From CAYRMV01 sp964425255 (GTDB lineage Bacteria > Bacteroidota > Bacteroidia > Flavobacteriales_D > Crocinitomicaceae): a DNA stretch of 58,391 bases. The stretch's first letter is position 1, and each line of letters begins with the position of its first letter. This document shows positions 43,734 through 51,846 of the stretch, one piece after another. The stretch spans positions 1-58,391 of the forward strand of contig CAYRMV010000006.1 of the NCBI GenBank assembly GCA_964425255.1, read 5' to 3'. The notes beneath the pieces were generated by a model, which had not been told where the DNA came from, did no database searches, and saw nothing but the letters and a program-made list of their open reading frames with translations. A program made the translations under genes and the position numbers.

Positions 43734-46157
43734 ATGAAATTCAACTTTTTGCTTTTATTTGTATTATTCAGTGTCAGTTTAAAGGCACAAATGACCACAT
43801 TTCAACTCAAAGATTTTTATACGCAAGAACCGATTCCATTTGCTAAAATCAATCTTCCTTTGGGAGAAAAACCAGTTTTAGCAGATATAGATGGTTTTTT
43901 TTCACTTTCACTTCCTAACTCACTTTCACTGGATACTGCTCAAATAGGTATTCGTGCTTTTGGATTTCGAGATACAACATTTACTTATGCGTATTTGCGT
44001 TCCAATTTGATTTTACTGTTAAAACCAGCAATGTTGCAATTTCAAGAAGTGGTAATTTTACCAGGAGAAAATCCTGCACATCGCATCATGAATCAAGTGA
44101 TTTCGAATCGAAAGAAAAATAGTCCAACTGAAAATGGTAGTTTTCAATACGATGCTTACAGTAAGTTTCATTTTACGCTTGATCCAGATGCGCTTCAAAA
44201 ATTGAAAAATTTACCAGTCGATAAACGCGATTCCAATGATTTAAGCATGATTGAATTCTTTGAAACACGTCATTTATTTTTAATAGAATCCGAATCGAGA
44301 CGCAAATTTTCACCTCCAGCACGTGACAAAGAAGAGATTTTGGCTTACAAAGTTTCTGGTTTCAACGACCCCATGTTTTCTACTTTTGCGCAAGAAATGC
44401 AGTCATTTAGTTTTTATGAAAATCAATTTTCTGTTTTAGGCAAAAACTATATCAATCCGATTGCTTTGGGAGGAATCAATCGCTATCTTTTTATCTTAGA
44501 AGACACCACTTTACGTGGGAATGACACGGTTTATACCATTTCATTTCGACCAAGAAAGGGAAAGAATTTTAACGGTTTAAAAGGTCAGTTGTACATCAAT
44601 ACAAACGGTTTCGCCATTGAAAAAGTGGTTGCCGAACCGATGGAAGAGGATCAAACAACGAGTGTGAAAATTGTACAAGAATATGCATTTTTAGAAGACA
44701 AACGTTGGTTTCCTATCAAATTGAACTCCGAACTTCGTATGTCAGGACTTGAATTATCTGATAATGTGAAAGAAACCGCGATAATCGGGAAAGGAAGTAC
44801 TTATTTGCACGATATTCAGTTTGATACTGAATTTAAACGATCCGAATTTTCCAATGGAATTGCAGTTGAAACGGCTGTCGATGCAGGGAAGAAATCGGAT
44901 CAATCTTGGGATTCATTGCGGTTGTTTTCTCTTTCAGAAGCAGATCAAAAAACCTATGTTTTTATTGATAGTTTGTCCAAAGCAACTAATTTAGACAAGT
45001 TTCTAGCTTTGTCAAAAGTGCTTGCTTCGGGTAAGATCCCGATGGGAAATTTCAATCTTGATTTACGTCGCTTGTTGCAATACAATTTGTATGAAGGGTA
45101 TCGTTTTGGTTTAGGCTTAGAAACTTCCGAAAAGTTGATGAAACGAGTGACAATCGGCGGTTACGGTGCTTGGGCTACAAAAGACAAAGCTTGGAAATAT
45201 GGAGCATTTGGAGAAGTTCTCTTACATCGCAAAAAGGAAATAAAATTTCGAACATCTTTTCACGATGATTTAGTTGAACGGGGTGGAATTCAATGGCGAA
45301 CACCTCCATCTGCAATCAATTCGAATCAAGTGTATCGACAATTGTATGTGCGCAATTTTGATCGTCAAAGATTAGCTGAAGCCCAATTATCTGGATATTT
45401 TTTTCGGAATATTCGCACTACTTTTTTTGGTAATTATCAACGCATTCAGTTTTTGGAAGCATATCAATTTTCCGATTTGGGAGCTCAATCGAAAATGGAT
45501 GTTTCCGAAGCGGGAGTTGAATTGTCTTGGCAAATGCGTGATCGAGTTTCCATGCTTGGAAATACACGTGTTTCATTGGGTTCAAAATACCCGCGTATTC
45601 AACTTCGTTATGCAAAAGGAATTTCTGGAATAGGTGAAGCGAATTGGAGTTATGATCGATTTTATGCCGAAATTTCACAGCAAATTCCTGTTTTGGCTTT
45701 GGGTAAATTCATGTGGATGGCACAAGTATCGGGTAATTCATCAGACATTCCATTGGTATTCAATCAAATTGTTTCAGGGACTGGAGGAAATTGGCGTTTG
45801 TCGGTTCCAAATACTTTCGAAACGATTCTTCCAGGAACTTTTTATTCCGATCGACAGGCGGCTGTTTATACCCGTTTTACTTTTAATGCGATAAAAACAA
45901 AATTTAAATGGATGAAACCTCAAATTGGTTTACATCACGCCATAGGAATAGGTGAAATGACCAATCGAAACAAGCACTCAATGGCATTCCAAACCATGGA
46001 AAAAGGATATTGTGAAGCTGGAATAATTATAGACAAATTACTGATTTCCAATTTTAGTGGTTTCGGAATTGGTGTTTTCATGCCGTATGGAGCCTATGCA
46101 GTTACTCAATTGGAAAAGAACATTACGATGAAATTGAGTTTGTCGTTTGATTTTTAG
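43734..46157 (+). CDS. DUF5686 outer-membrane protein with carboxypeptidase-regulatory-like domain
   Basis: An 807-residue protein with a signal peptide (cleaved near LKAQ). The N-terminal 90 residues form a CarboxypepD_reg-like domain (FYTQEPIPFAKINLP, LADIDGFFSLSLPN). The DUF5686 region follows (NPAHRIMNQVISNRKKNSP, FQYDAYSKFHFTLDPD), and the C-terminal half has barrel-type strands ending in KLSLSFDF with the terminal Phe typical of outer-membrane proteins. It resembles TonB-dependent receptors in layout but has no plug domain. Function unknown. Convergent with the T9SS type B gene, 10 bases apart. Confidence 0.82.
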   Translation: MKFNFLLLFVLFSVSLKAQMTTFQLKDFYTQEPIPFAKINLPLGEKPVLADIDGFFSLSLPNSLSLDTAQIGIRAFGFRDTTFTYAYLRSNLILLLKPAMLQFQEVVILPGENPAHRIMNQVISNRKKNSPTENGSFQYDAYSKFHFTLDPDALQKLKNLPVDKRDSNDLSMIEFFETRHLFLIESESRRKFSPPARDKEEILAYKVSGFNDPMFSTFAQEMQSFSFYENQFSVLGKNYINPIALGGINRYLFILEDTTLRGNDTVYTISFRPRKGKNFNGLKGQLYINTNGFAIEKVVAEPMEEDQTTSVKIVQEYAFLEDKRWFPIKLNSELRMSGLELSDNVKETAIIGKGSTYLHDIQFDTEFKRSEFSNGIAVETAVDAGKKSDQSWDSLRLFSLSEADQKTYVFIDSLSKATNLDKFLALSKVLASGKIPMGNFNLDLRRLLQYNLYEGYRFGLGLETSEKLMKRVTIGGYGAWATKDKAWKYGAFGEVLLHRKKEIKFRTSFHDDLVERGGIQWRTPPSAINSNQVYRQLYVRNFDRQRLAEAQLSGYFFRNIRTTFFGNYQRIQFLEAYQFSDLGAQSKMDVSEAGVELSWQMRDRVSMLGNTRVSLGSKYPRIQLRYAKGISGIGEANWSYDRFYAEISQQIPVLALGKFMWMAQVSGNSSDIPLVFNQIVSGTGGNWRLSVPNTFETILPGTFYSDRQAAVYTRFTFNAIKTKFKWMKPQIGLHHAIGIGEMTNRNKHSMAFQTMEKGYCEAGIIIDKLLISNFSGFGIGVFMPYGAYAVTQLEKNITMKLSLSFDF

Positions 46158-46167
46158 ATGCTTCCGC

Positions 46168-48846
46168 TTATCGTATCAAGTTTACATGCCCATTTTCCTC
46201 TAACCAAACATCTTCGTTTTCACACGAAATATAACTGAATCGATAGGTGTACAATCCACTTTGAACCATGGTGCCGTTGTATGTTCCATCCCAACCAATG
46301 TTCGGGTCCGAGGACTCAAAAATTAGCTGACCCCAACGATTGTAAATCCGCATTTGCCATCCATATTGTTCGTAAGCAACTTTAGCATTGAAGATCCCAT
46401 TGAACTCATTTCCATCTGGAGTGAATGTGTTTGGAATAAATACTTCGTTTGGATAAATGACTAGTGTTCTGCGCGTTGTATCGGAACATAAATATTCATT
46501 GGTCGCAATTTGAATCGGATTAAAGGTTCCACTTGTGGAGTATTTGTGCGTTGGATTTTTCAAATTGGAACCAAAATTTAGATCATCGAAAATATACTGA
46601 ATTTGGTAACCGTCAAATGATTGATCGATGAATGAAACGAAAGGTTCACAAATATTTGTCTCATCTGGTGTTACCATGAATTTTGCTTCTGGAGAAGGTT
46701 TAACTTGGATTAAATTCTCTTTTGTTAAAATCAACGTAGTAATACATCCAATATTTGTACTTATGGACAAACTCACGTCATAATTTCCAGGATTTGGGTA
46801 CACATGAATTGGGTTTGCCACATTCGAAGTGTTGCCATCACCAAAATCCCAGAGATAAGTCATCGGAGAATCAGCTGTTGACAAATTGATGAAATTAGCC
46901 GTATATGGAGCACATTGTAATCCATCAGCTATCGTAAAGTCAATTGTCGGTTCGGCTAAAACATGAATATTTTCGGTATATGTATCCGAACAGTTTCCAA
47001 ATTGAGCTGAAAAAGTCACAGGGAAAACACCTGAAGTATTAAAAACTACATCTGGAACAATCAAGTCAGTTGAAGTCGATATCGACGCATTTGGACCAAA
47101 ATTCCATTGCATGGTACTCCCTGGAGGTCCACTGAAATTTCCAACAAACGTGAACGAATTATCTGTCACACAGAGTGAGTCTTCACTTGTGAATGAAAGA
47201 TTCAATGCTTCATTAACAGTTATGTCAAGCAAAAAAGTATCTTGGCAGATGGCATTTGAACTGGTAACTAATTGAACGGTATAAGTTCCTCCTTCCGGAT
47301 AGGTGAAACTTGGATTGACTTGCGTGCTTACATCTGTAGTTGAGTTTAAAACACCAAAATCCCAACTATATGAACTTGCGTTATCAGAAATATTCACGAA
47401 GTTAACTGATAGTCCGCCACATTCAGCAGAAGCTGGTAATTCAAATTCTGCTTTTGGTTCATCAAAAATGATCACGGGATGATTCACCGTTACCGTACAT
47501 GTTTCGTATATGGCTGTTAATTCTACATTTATGTTTCCAGCTTGCGTGAAATTTACTCCTGAAAAATCAAGTTGATTTCCAGTTGATGGATTGGCATTTG
47601 GTCCAAAATTATAACTAAAAACGGTACTCGCTGGAGCAGTTGCTGTTCCATTAAAATCAACGGAGTTTCCTTGTAAACAAACTTCATCTGTGGAAGAAAA
47701 ATCAATGTTAATTTCATCGAAGATGTGGAAAGTTTGTTTCGATGTATCTGTACATGGCCAACCGGGATTAACGACCAAAGTCACTTCATAAATACCTTGA
47801 TCTGGGAAAGTGTAGGTTGGCTCAAATTGTGTACTTACATCCGTTGTAATTCCCTGAACGCCAAAATCCCATTGATATTGTGAACCTCCAAAACTCTGAT
47901 TATCAAATGTGATCGTTCTACCTTGACAAAAAGAAACAAACGTTGTCATATCTTCTTGCGGCGTAATCTCAGCTTGAAGATTGATGATGCAATTTACCAC
48001 TTTGAAAAGGAAATCTCGATCCGTTTGACCAATTAACACACCATTTCGATATTCTTTCACGCGAATTCCAACTACAAACAAGCCTAACATTTCCGGATCA
48101 GCTGTTAACAAACCTGTGTTGGGATCAATGTTAATTGTAGCACCAGGACCAAGTGGATTGGCTACATTAAAACTAGTTGCCCATGGAACAGGCATGTATG
48201 GTGGGGGAGATGATTGAGGTGGAGCAGGATTAGCACTTGTTCCTCCCGTTAATGGTGTTATCAATTCATAAACTAATTCATCTCCATCTGGATCAGTAGC
48301 AGCATGATTGAAAATTAAATCATCATTGTTACAAAGTACAAGCGGAGGATAATTTTGAAACCGTGGACTACTATTTACAAGTGCATTAGAAGCAGTACCA
48401 GTGATTTTTGTAGTTAATGTTAAGCCTGTATCGTCTGGATTGTTCAAGTTGGTAATGTTTGGTCCTCGGCAACAACGTTGATATGATAAAGTGTATCCAC
48501 CTGCAGTAGGAGGAAGGTTTACGATGGTTGTATAAATAGCTCTTTCCACGCAAATTCCAGAAGGAGGTGTAACGCAGGGATTGTTAAATACAACGGGTAA
48601 AACTTGAGTTAGCGGAAGAGGAACATTGATGTTATTTACAAAAACGTTGGTAGATGAAAAGATTGTTAAAGGCAGGGGATTATCAAATGGTGCACCAGTT
48701 GATTCGCAATCTCGGAAAACGGCAATACTAATTCTGTAATTATTGTTTCCGAGGTAATCATAATAGATTTCACCTCCAACAATGTGGGATGCCATCGAGT
48801 AAATCGAAGTAAATAAGATAAAAATGAGACCGAAAATGTGTTTCAT
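46168..48846 (-). CDS. PKD-repeat protein with T9SS type B sorting domain
   Basis: An 892-residue secreted protein. The signal peptide is followed by an N-terminal module with SHIVGGEIYYDYLGN and paired Cys. Several PKD-like domains follow between about residues 310 and 780, marked by YQWDFG, YSWDFG, YLWDFGDGN and similar cores. The C-terminal 85 residues are the gliding-motility-associated type B sorting domain (PNTFTPDGNEFNGIF, YNRWGQLIFES, GLYTYRFSY). It is probably a surface adhesin or cell-wall-associated protein exported by T9SS. Confidence 0.88.
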   Translation of the reverse strand: MKHIFGLIFILFTSIYSMASHIVGGEIYYDYLGNNNYRISIAVFRDCESTGAPFDNPLPLTIFSSTNVFVNNINVPLPLTQVLPVVFNNPCVTPPSGICVERAIYTTIVNLPPTAGGYTLSYQRCCRGPNITNLNNPDDTGLTLTTKITGTASNALVNSSPRFQNYPPLVLCNNDDLIFNHAATDPDGDELVYELITPLTGGTSANPAPPQSSPPPYMPVPWATSFNVANPLGPGATINIDPNTGLLTADPEMLGLFVVGIRVKEYRNGVLIGQTDRDFLFKVVNCIINLQAEITPQEDMTTFVSFCQGRTITFDNQSFGGSQYQWDFGVQGITTDVSTQFEPTYTFPDQGIYEVTLVVNPGWPCTDTSKQTFHIFDEINIDFSSTDEVCLQGNSVDFNGTATAPASTVFSYNFGPNANPSTGNQLDFSGVNFTQAGNINVELTAIYETCTVTVNHPVIIFDEPKAEFELPASAECGGLSVNFVNISDNASSYSWDFGVLNSTTDVSTQVNPSFTYPEGGTYTVQLVTSSNAICQDTFLLDITVNEALNLSFTSEDSLCVTDNSFTFVGNFSGPPGSTMQWNFGPNASISTSTDLIVPDVVFNTSGVFPVTFSAQFGNCSDTYTENIHVLAEPTIDFTIADGLQCAPYTANFINLSTADSPMTYLWDFGDGNTSNVANPIHVYPNPGNYDVSLSISTNIGCITTLILTKENLIQVKPSPEAKFMVTPDETNICEPFVSFIDQSFDGYQIQYIFDDLNFGSNLKNPTHKYSTSGTFNPIQIATNEYLCSDTTRRTLVIYPNEVFIPNTFTPDGNEFNGIFNAKVAYEQYGWQMRIYNRWGQLIFESSDPNIGWDGTYNGTMVQSGLYTYRFSYISCENEDVWLEENGHVNLIR

Positions 48847-49073
48847 CAGTGAAATATAATTTCTTAAAGTTAACTTTTTAACTTGCTATAGTTGGTATTT
48901 AACAGTTTGAAAGCAAAATAGTTTCTTTTTCAAGTGTTTTTGTATTTGTAACGTTTGTTTGTGTTAAATCGTTGCCTAAATGTACCTTTTTTTAAGAGTA
49001 AATTGTCTTTTTTTGATTGAAGTGTTTTAAATCTCTTTTTAACGATAAAGTTAATTAAAAATTTTATTTGAGA

Positions 49074-49847
49074 TCAGATATCTGTCGAAAACTGGAAATT
49101 GAAAGTCTGTTTGATTTTGTCAGAGCAAATAATTTTTCCAGCTAATGAATTGTCTTCAAGGAAGGATGGTGGAATTAAGTTCTGTTCTATCGCTTTTTGA
49201 GTGAAATAATCTTTTCGAGTTGGATGGTAGTCATGTGCAGCATGAAAAATTCCTGTAATCGAATTGGGATGTTCAATCATTTTGGTTAACAAAGAAATGC
49301 AATCTTTCAAGTGAATCATGTTGACACATTGATTTCCGTTTGGAACGTTTGATTTTCCCGCTAAAAATTTACCCGGATTTCGATTTGGACCAACCAAACC
49401 AGCAAAACGAAGAATCGTTAATCGATCAGTAAGTTGATTTTGAAGAAATTGTTCCATTTTTGCAAGAGGAAGGTCTTCTTGAATGGATGAATTTTCATCA
49501 ATTTTACCATTTTGATTAGTATATATCCCTGTTGAACTGATGAAAATGACACGGCAGTTTGGAGAAATATGTTGGATTATCTCTGAGTGGATCTTCTCAC
49601 CTTGATTGTTCCATTTTGTTGGTGGAATAGTTAAAATCAGGTAAGACCATGTTGAAACTGAAAGGAGTGAAAGTTTTTCAACTTCGTCTGGAAATTGGAT
49701 GTTTTCAACATGGATTCCAAGTTCTTGAATTCGGTCTTTTTTTTCGGGTGAAGTAACAGTTCCGAAGGCTTCATAACCTCTACTTTTTAATTCGATTGCC
49801 AGAGGTTCGCCTAACCAACCCAATCCAATGATACCGATTTTATTCAT
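49074..49847 (-). CDS. NAD(P)-binding Rossmann-fold protein (YeeZ-like epimerase/dehydratase family)
   Basis: A 257-residue protein. It begins MNKIGIIGLGWLGEPLAIEL, with the dinucleotide-binding GxGxxG, and continues with FISSTGIYTNQNGKIDENS, the serine/tyrosine region of extended short-chain dehydrogenases, and RFAGLVGPNRNPGKFLAG. The length and order fit the YeeZ/YbjT-like group of NAD(P)-dependent epimerases. The substrate is unknown. The 227-base spacer to the T9SS type B gene holds only AT-rich DNA. Confidence 0.8.
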   Translation of the reverse strand: MNKIGIIGLGWLGEPLAIELKSRGYEAFGTVTSPEKKDRIQELGIHVENIQFPDEVEKLSLLSVSTWSYLILTIPPTKWNNQGEKIHSEIIQHISPNCRVIFISSTGIYTNQNGKIDENSSIQEDLPLAKMEQFLQNQLTDRLTILRFAGLVGPNRNPGKFLAGKSNVPNGNQCVNMIHLKDCISLLTKMIEHPNSITGIFHAAHDYHPTRKDYFTQKAIEQNLIPPSFLEDNSLAGKIICSDKIKQTFNFQFSTDI

Positions 49848-49933
49848 ATAGCAAAATTAATTCAAAGGGATGATTTTTGTCAGTTTTCCTTGATTTTTCA
49901 TTCAAATTTCGAACAATAGGGTGATTTAGAATG

Positions 49934-49941
49934 TATTTTTG
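49934..49941 (+). promoter_or_regulatory. -7 box of the heme A synthase gene
   Basis: TATTTTTG matches TAnnTTTG and lies 16 bases upstream of the ATG at 49958. It overlaps an upstream in-frame ATG (49931), so that ATG is not the start. Confidence 0.5.
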
Positions 49942-49957
49942 TACAAATAACGCGAAA

Positions 49958-50977
49958 ATGCAAAAAACGTATTCTAATTGGTTTGTTCGGGTAAACTGGA
50001 TAACCTTGGTTTTAATTTATTTGGTTGTCATTGCTGGAAGTTTTGTCCGAATCACAGGTAGTGGAATGGGGTGTCCAGATTGGCCAAAGTGTTTTGGACA
50101 GTGGGTACCTCCAACATCGGATGAAAATTTACCCGCTGATTACAAAGATGTCTATTCTTCTAAACGAGCAAAGAAAATAGATAAATTTTGCTCCATGTTG
50201 GAAAAAGTTGGTTTTAAAGAAACGGCAACAAAAATCAAAAATGATAAAACACTTTTGTTAGAACAAGACTTCAATGCACGAAAAACATGGACAGAATATG
50301 TGAATCGCTTGGTGGGTTTTCTGACTGGAAATGGAGTTTTATTGATTTTTTTATGGGTATTGAGAAAATATAGAAGCCGAAAACTTGTCTTTCTAGCCAC
50401 GGCAAACTTGTTGATTTTGGTCTTTCAAGCTTGGTTTGGTTCCATCGTTGTGGCAACGAATCTCGTTCCATGGACAATAACTGTTCACATGCTCTTGGCC
50501 TTGGTGATCATTGCATTGCAGTTGCTGATAATATTGGAAGTGAGTCCTTCACAACAGCGAAAAATATCTTTATCTCCACAAATGCGTTGGATCGTTTTCA
50601 TCAGTTTTGTGATTACATTCATTCAAATGTTTTTAGGAACACAAGTTCGTGAACAGATAGACGCATTGGTTCAACAAGGATATTCTCGTGTTGAATGGGT
50701 TGAGATGTTAGGAACCCCGTTTTTTATTCATCGAAGTTTTTCATGGCTTGTTTTGATTTTGTTGACCTTTTTAGCTTGGCAAAATTGGAGAACTTCGCGT
50801 GAAAAGATTGTAAACGTATTGTATATTTTACTTGCTATTGAATTGATTTCAGGAATATTATTGGCTTATGCAGAAATGCCTGGTTTGGTTCAGACGGCTC
50901 ATTTGTTGTTTGCAACGATTATGTTTGGAATTTTATTTGTTACTTGTATTAGAACGAAACAAAAAATTTCGGAATAG
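49958..50977 (+). CDS. ctaA: heme A synthase (COX15/CtaA family)
   Basis: A 339-residue membrane enzyme that oxidises the C8 methyl of heme O to make heme A for cytochrome oxidase. About eight helices are visible. The conserved heme-ligand segments are ITGSGMGCPDWPKCFG near the N-terminus, YVNRLVGF, TVHMLLAL, FFIHRSFSWLVL and QTAHLLFA near the C-terminus. The 50-residue insert after the first helix is common in the eukaryote-like COX15 branch. It stands alone just upstream of the tRNA. Confidence 0.88.
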   Translation: MQKTYSNWFVRVNWITLVLIYLVVIAGSFVRITGSGMGCPDWPKCFGQWVPPTSDENLPADYKDVYSSKRAKKIDKFCSMLEKVGFKETATKIKNDKTLLLEQDFNARKTWTEYVNRLVGFLTGNGVLLIFLWVLRKYRSRKLVFLATANLLILVFQAWFGSIVVATNLVPWTITVHMLLALVIIALQLLIILEVSPSQQRKISLSPQMRWIVFISFVITFIQMFLGTQVREQIDALVQQGYSRVEWVEMLGTPFFIHRSFSWLVLILLTFLAWQNWRTSREKIVNVLYILLAIELISGILLAYAEMPGLVQTAHLLFATIMFGILFVTCIRTKQKISE

Positions 50978-50979
50978 TC

Positions 50980-51008
50980 TTGATATTTGTATGAGTTTGT
51001 TATATTTG
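50980..51008 (+). promoter_or_regulatory. promoter of the tRNA(CAT) gene
   Basis: CTTG at 50980-50983 and TATATTTG at 51001-51008, an exact -7 box, are spaced 17 bases apart. The mature tRNA starts about 50 bases downstream. Confidence 0.55.
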
Positions 51009-51057
51009 CACCCCAAGTTTGGAAGTTGAATGTTTATTGATTTTTAATTTTCAAAAA

Positions 51058-51131
51058 GGTCCTATAGCTCAGTTGGTTAGAGCACCTGACTCATAATCAG
51101 GTGGTCCACGGTTCGAGCCCGTGTGGGACCA
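51058..51131 (+). tRNA. tRNA with CAT anticodon (Met; Ile2 not excluded)
   Basis: A 74-base cloverleaf without encoded CCA. The acceptor stem is GGTCCTA/TGGGACC, the D-arm carries GCTCAGTTGGTTAGAGC, the anticodon stem-loop is CCTGA-CTCATAA-TCAGG with anticodon CAT, and the T-arm is CACGG-TTCGAGC-CCGTG, with discriminator A at 51131. The elongator methionine tRNA is the first choice; a CAT anticodon also occurs in the isoleucine tRNA modified by TilS, and I cannot exclude that. The 3' half is partly duplicated downstream. Confidence 0.93.
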
Positions 51132-51132
51132 C
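51098..51132 (+). repeat. 35-bp direct repeat, copy A (3' half of the intact tRNA)
   Basis: From the 3' strand of the anticodon stem (CAGG) through the T-arm and acceptor strand to GGGACCAC. It is identical over all 35 bases to copy B at 51511-51545. Confidence 0.95.
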
Positions 51133-51151
51133 GATACAGAAACAGAATGAG

Positions 51152-51179
51152 AGCGAGAGTGAAGACTTTCGCTTTTTTT
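51152..51179 (+). terminator. tRNA terminator, copy A
   Basis: AGCGAGAGT (51152-51160) pairs with ACTTTCGCT (51165-51173, one G-T) around a GAAG loop, then seven T. The same 40-base block (CAGAAACAGAATGAG... to the T run) recurs at 51550-51589 and 51692-51731. Confidence 0.9.
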
Positions 51180-51198
51180 GTTTTAGCATGATTAGCTA

Positions 51199-51489
51199 AT
51201 GAATTGTTATATTTTACATAGTATTTCGATCAATCAATATTACATCGGAATTACAACAGAGGCTGTTGATTTGAGGCTTTTAAAGCATAATGAATCGCAC
51301 TATGGACAAAAGTTCACATCAAAAACTTCTGATTGGGAAATTTATTTAGTAATTTCTTGTCAATGTACTCGTCAGATGATTGAGATTGAAAAGCACATAA
51401 AACGGATGAAAAGTAGGATTTACATCGAAAATTTAAAGAAATATCCAGAGATAATCGACCGTTTGAAAGGAAAATATTCATGCCCCTGA
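51199..51489 (+). CDS. small GIY-YIG nuclease-family protein
   Basis: A 96-residue protein of the UvrC/GIY-YIG endonuclease fold. YILHS (4-8) and YYIGIT (14-19) form the GIY-YIG pair, Arg26 in DLRLLKHN is the conserved arginine, and Glu64 in IEIEKHIKRMKSR is the candidate metal ligand. It begins only 20 bases after the tRNA terminator with no promoter of its own, so expression probably depends on readthrough from the tRNA. Its TGA stop lies inside CCTGACTC, which belongs to the duplicated tRNA fragment. Small GIY-YIG genes of this type are usually annotated as UPF0213-like; the role here is not known. Confidence 0.85.
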   Translation: MNCYILHSISINQYYIGITTEAVDLRLLKHNESHYGQKFTSKTSDWEIYLVISCQCTRQMIEIEKHIKRMKSRIYIENLKKYPEIIDRLKGKYSCP

Positions 51490-51545
51490 CTCTGCCGAAA
51501 GCTTTCGGCACAGGTGGTCCACGGTTCGAGCCCGTGTGGGACCAC
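51487..51545 (+). pseudogene. tRNA 3'-half fragment with anticodon replaced by an 18-bp palindrome (copy B)
   Basis: CCTGACTC (the 5' strand of the anticodon stem plus the first loop bases of the intact tRNA) is followed by the perfect palindrome TGCCGAAAGCTTTCGGCA (51493-51510) instead of ATAAT. Then comes the 35-base tRNA 3' half (51511-51545), identical to copy A. The T-arm is intact; the 5' acceptor strand and D-arm are missing, so it cannot be a functional tRNA. Confidence 0.85.
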
Positions 51546-51564
51546 ATTTCAGAAACAGAATGAG

Positions 51565-51589
51565 AGCGAGAGTGAAGACTTTCGCTTTT
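51565..51589 (+). terminator. tRNA terminator, copy B
   Basis: The same hairpin as copy A, with only four T before G. The 4 bases between the tRNA end and the shared block are ATTT here and GATA in copy A. Confidence 0.85.
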
Positions 51590-51670
51590 GTTTGAAAAAT
51601 AATTGGGCGAGAAGTTTATGCCGATGCATATTTTTGAGGAGTAAAACGACTTAGAAAATAGCAATCGGTA

Positions 51671-51687
51671 AGCCCGTGTGGGACCAC
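51671..51687 (+). repeat. 17-bp tRNA 3'-end fragment (copy C)
   Basis: AGCCCGTGTGGGACCAC, the last 17 bases of the duplicated tRNA end. It is preceded by 81 bases (51590-51670) without similarity to the tRNA that contain a chance or real TATTTTTG box at 51629-51636. Confidence 0.9.
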
Positions 51688-51706
51688 ATTTCAGAAACAG
51701 AATGAG

Positions 51707-51734
51707 AGCGAGAGTGAAGACTTTCGCTTTTTTT
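51707..51734 (+). terminator. tRNA terminator, copy C
   Basis: Identical hairpin with seven T. To its left it carries the ATTT of copy B; to its right it continues TGTTTTAGCATGA exactly as copy A does ahead of the GIY-YIG gene, up to the N gap. Confidence 0.9.
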
Positions 51735-51746
51735 GTTTTAGCATGA

Positions 51747-51846
51747 NNNNNNNNNNNNNNNNNNNNNNNNNNNNNNNNNNNNNNNNNNNNNNNNNNNNNN
51801 NNNNNNNNNNNNNNNNNNNNNNNNNNNNNNNNNNNNNNNNNNNNNN
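51747..51846. other. assembly gap (100 N)
   Basis: One hundred N. The left flank matches copy A up to base 51191 and the right flank matches from base 51294, so the missing DNA is expected to resemble 51192-51293 (102 bases). The gap is probably an assembly break caused by the near-identical GIY-YIG copies. Confidence 0.9.

Noticed and set aside
51590..51670. TATTTTTG box at 51629-51636 as a promoter for a tRNA-fragment RNA
   Set aside because: Such an 8-mer occurs by chance in AT-rich DNA and no -33 element is present; too weak to call without transcription data.
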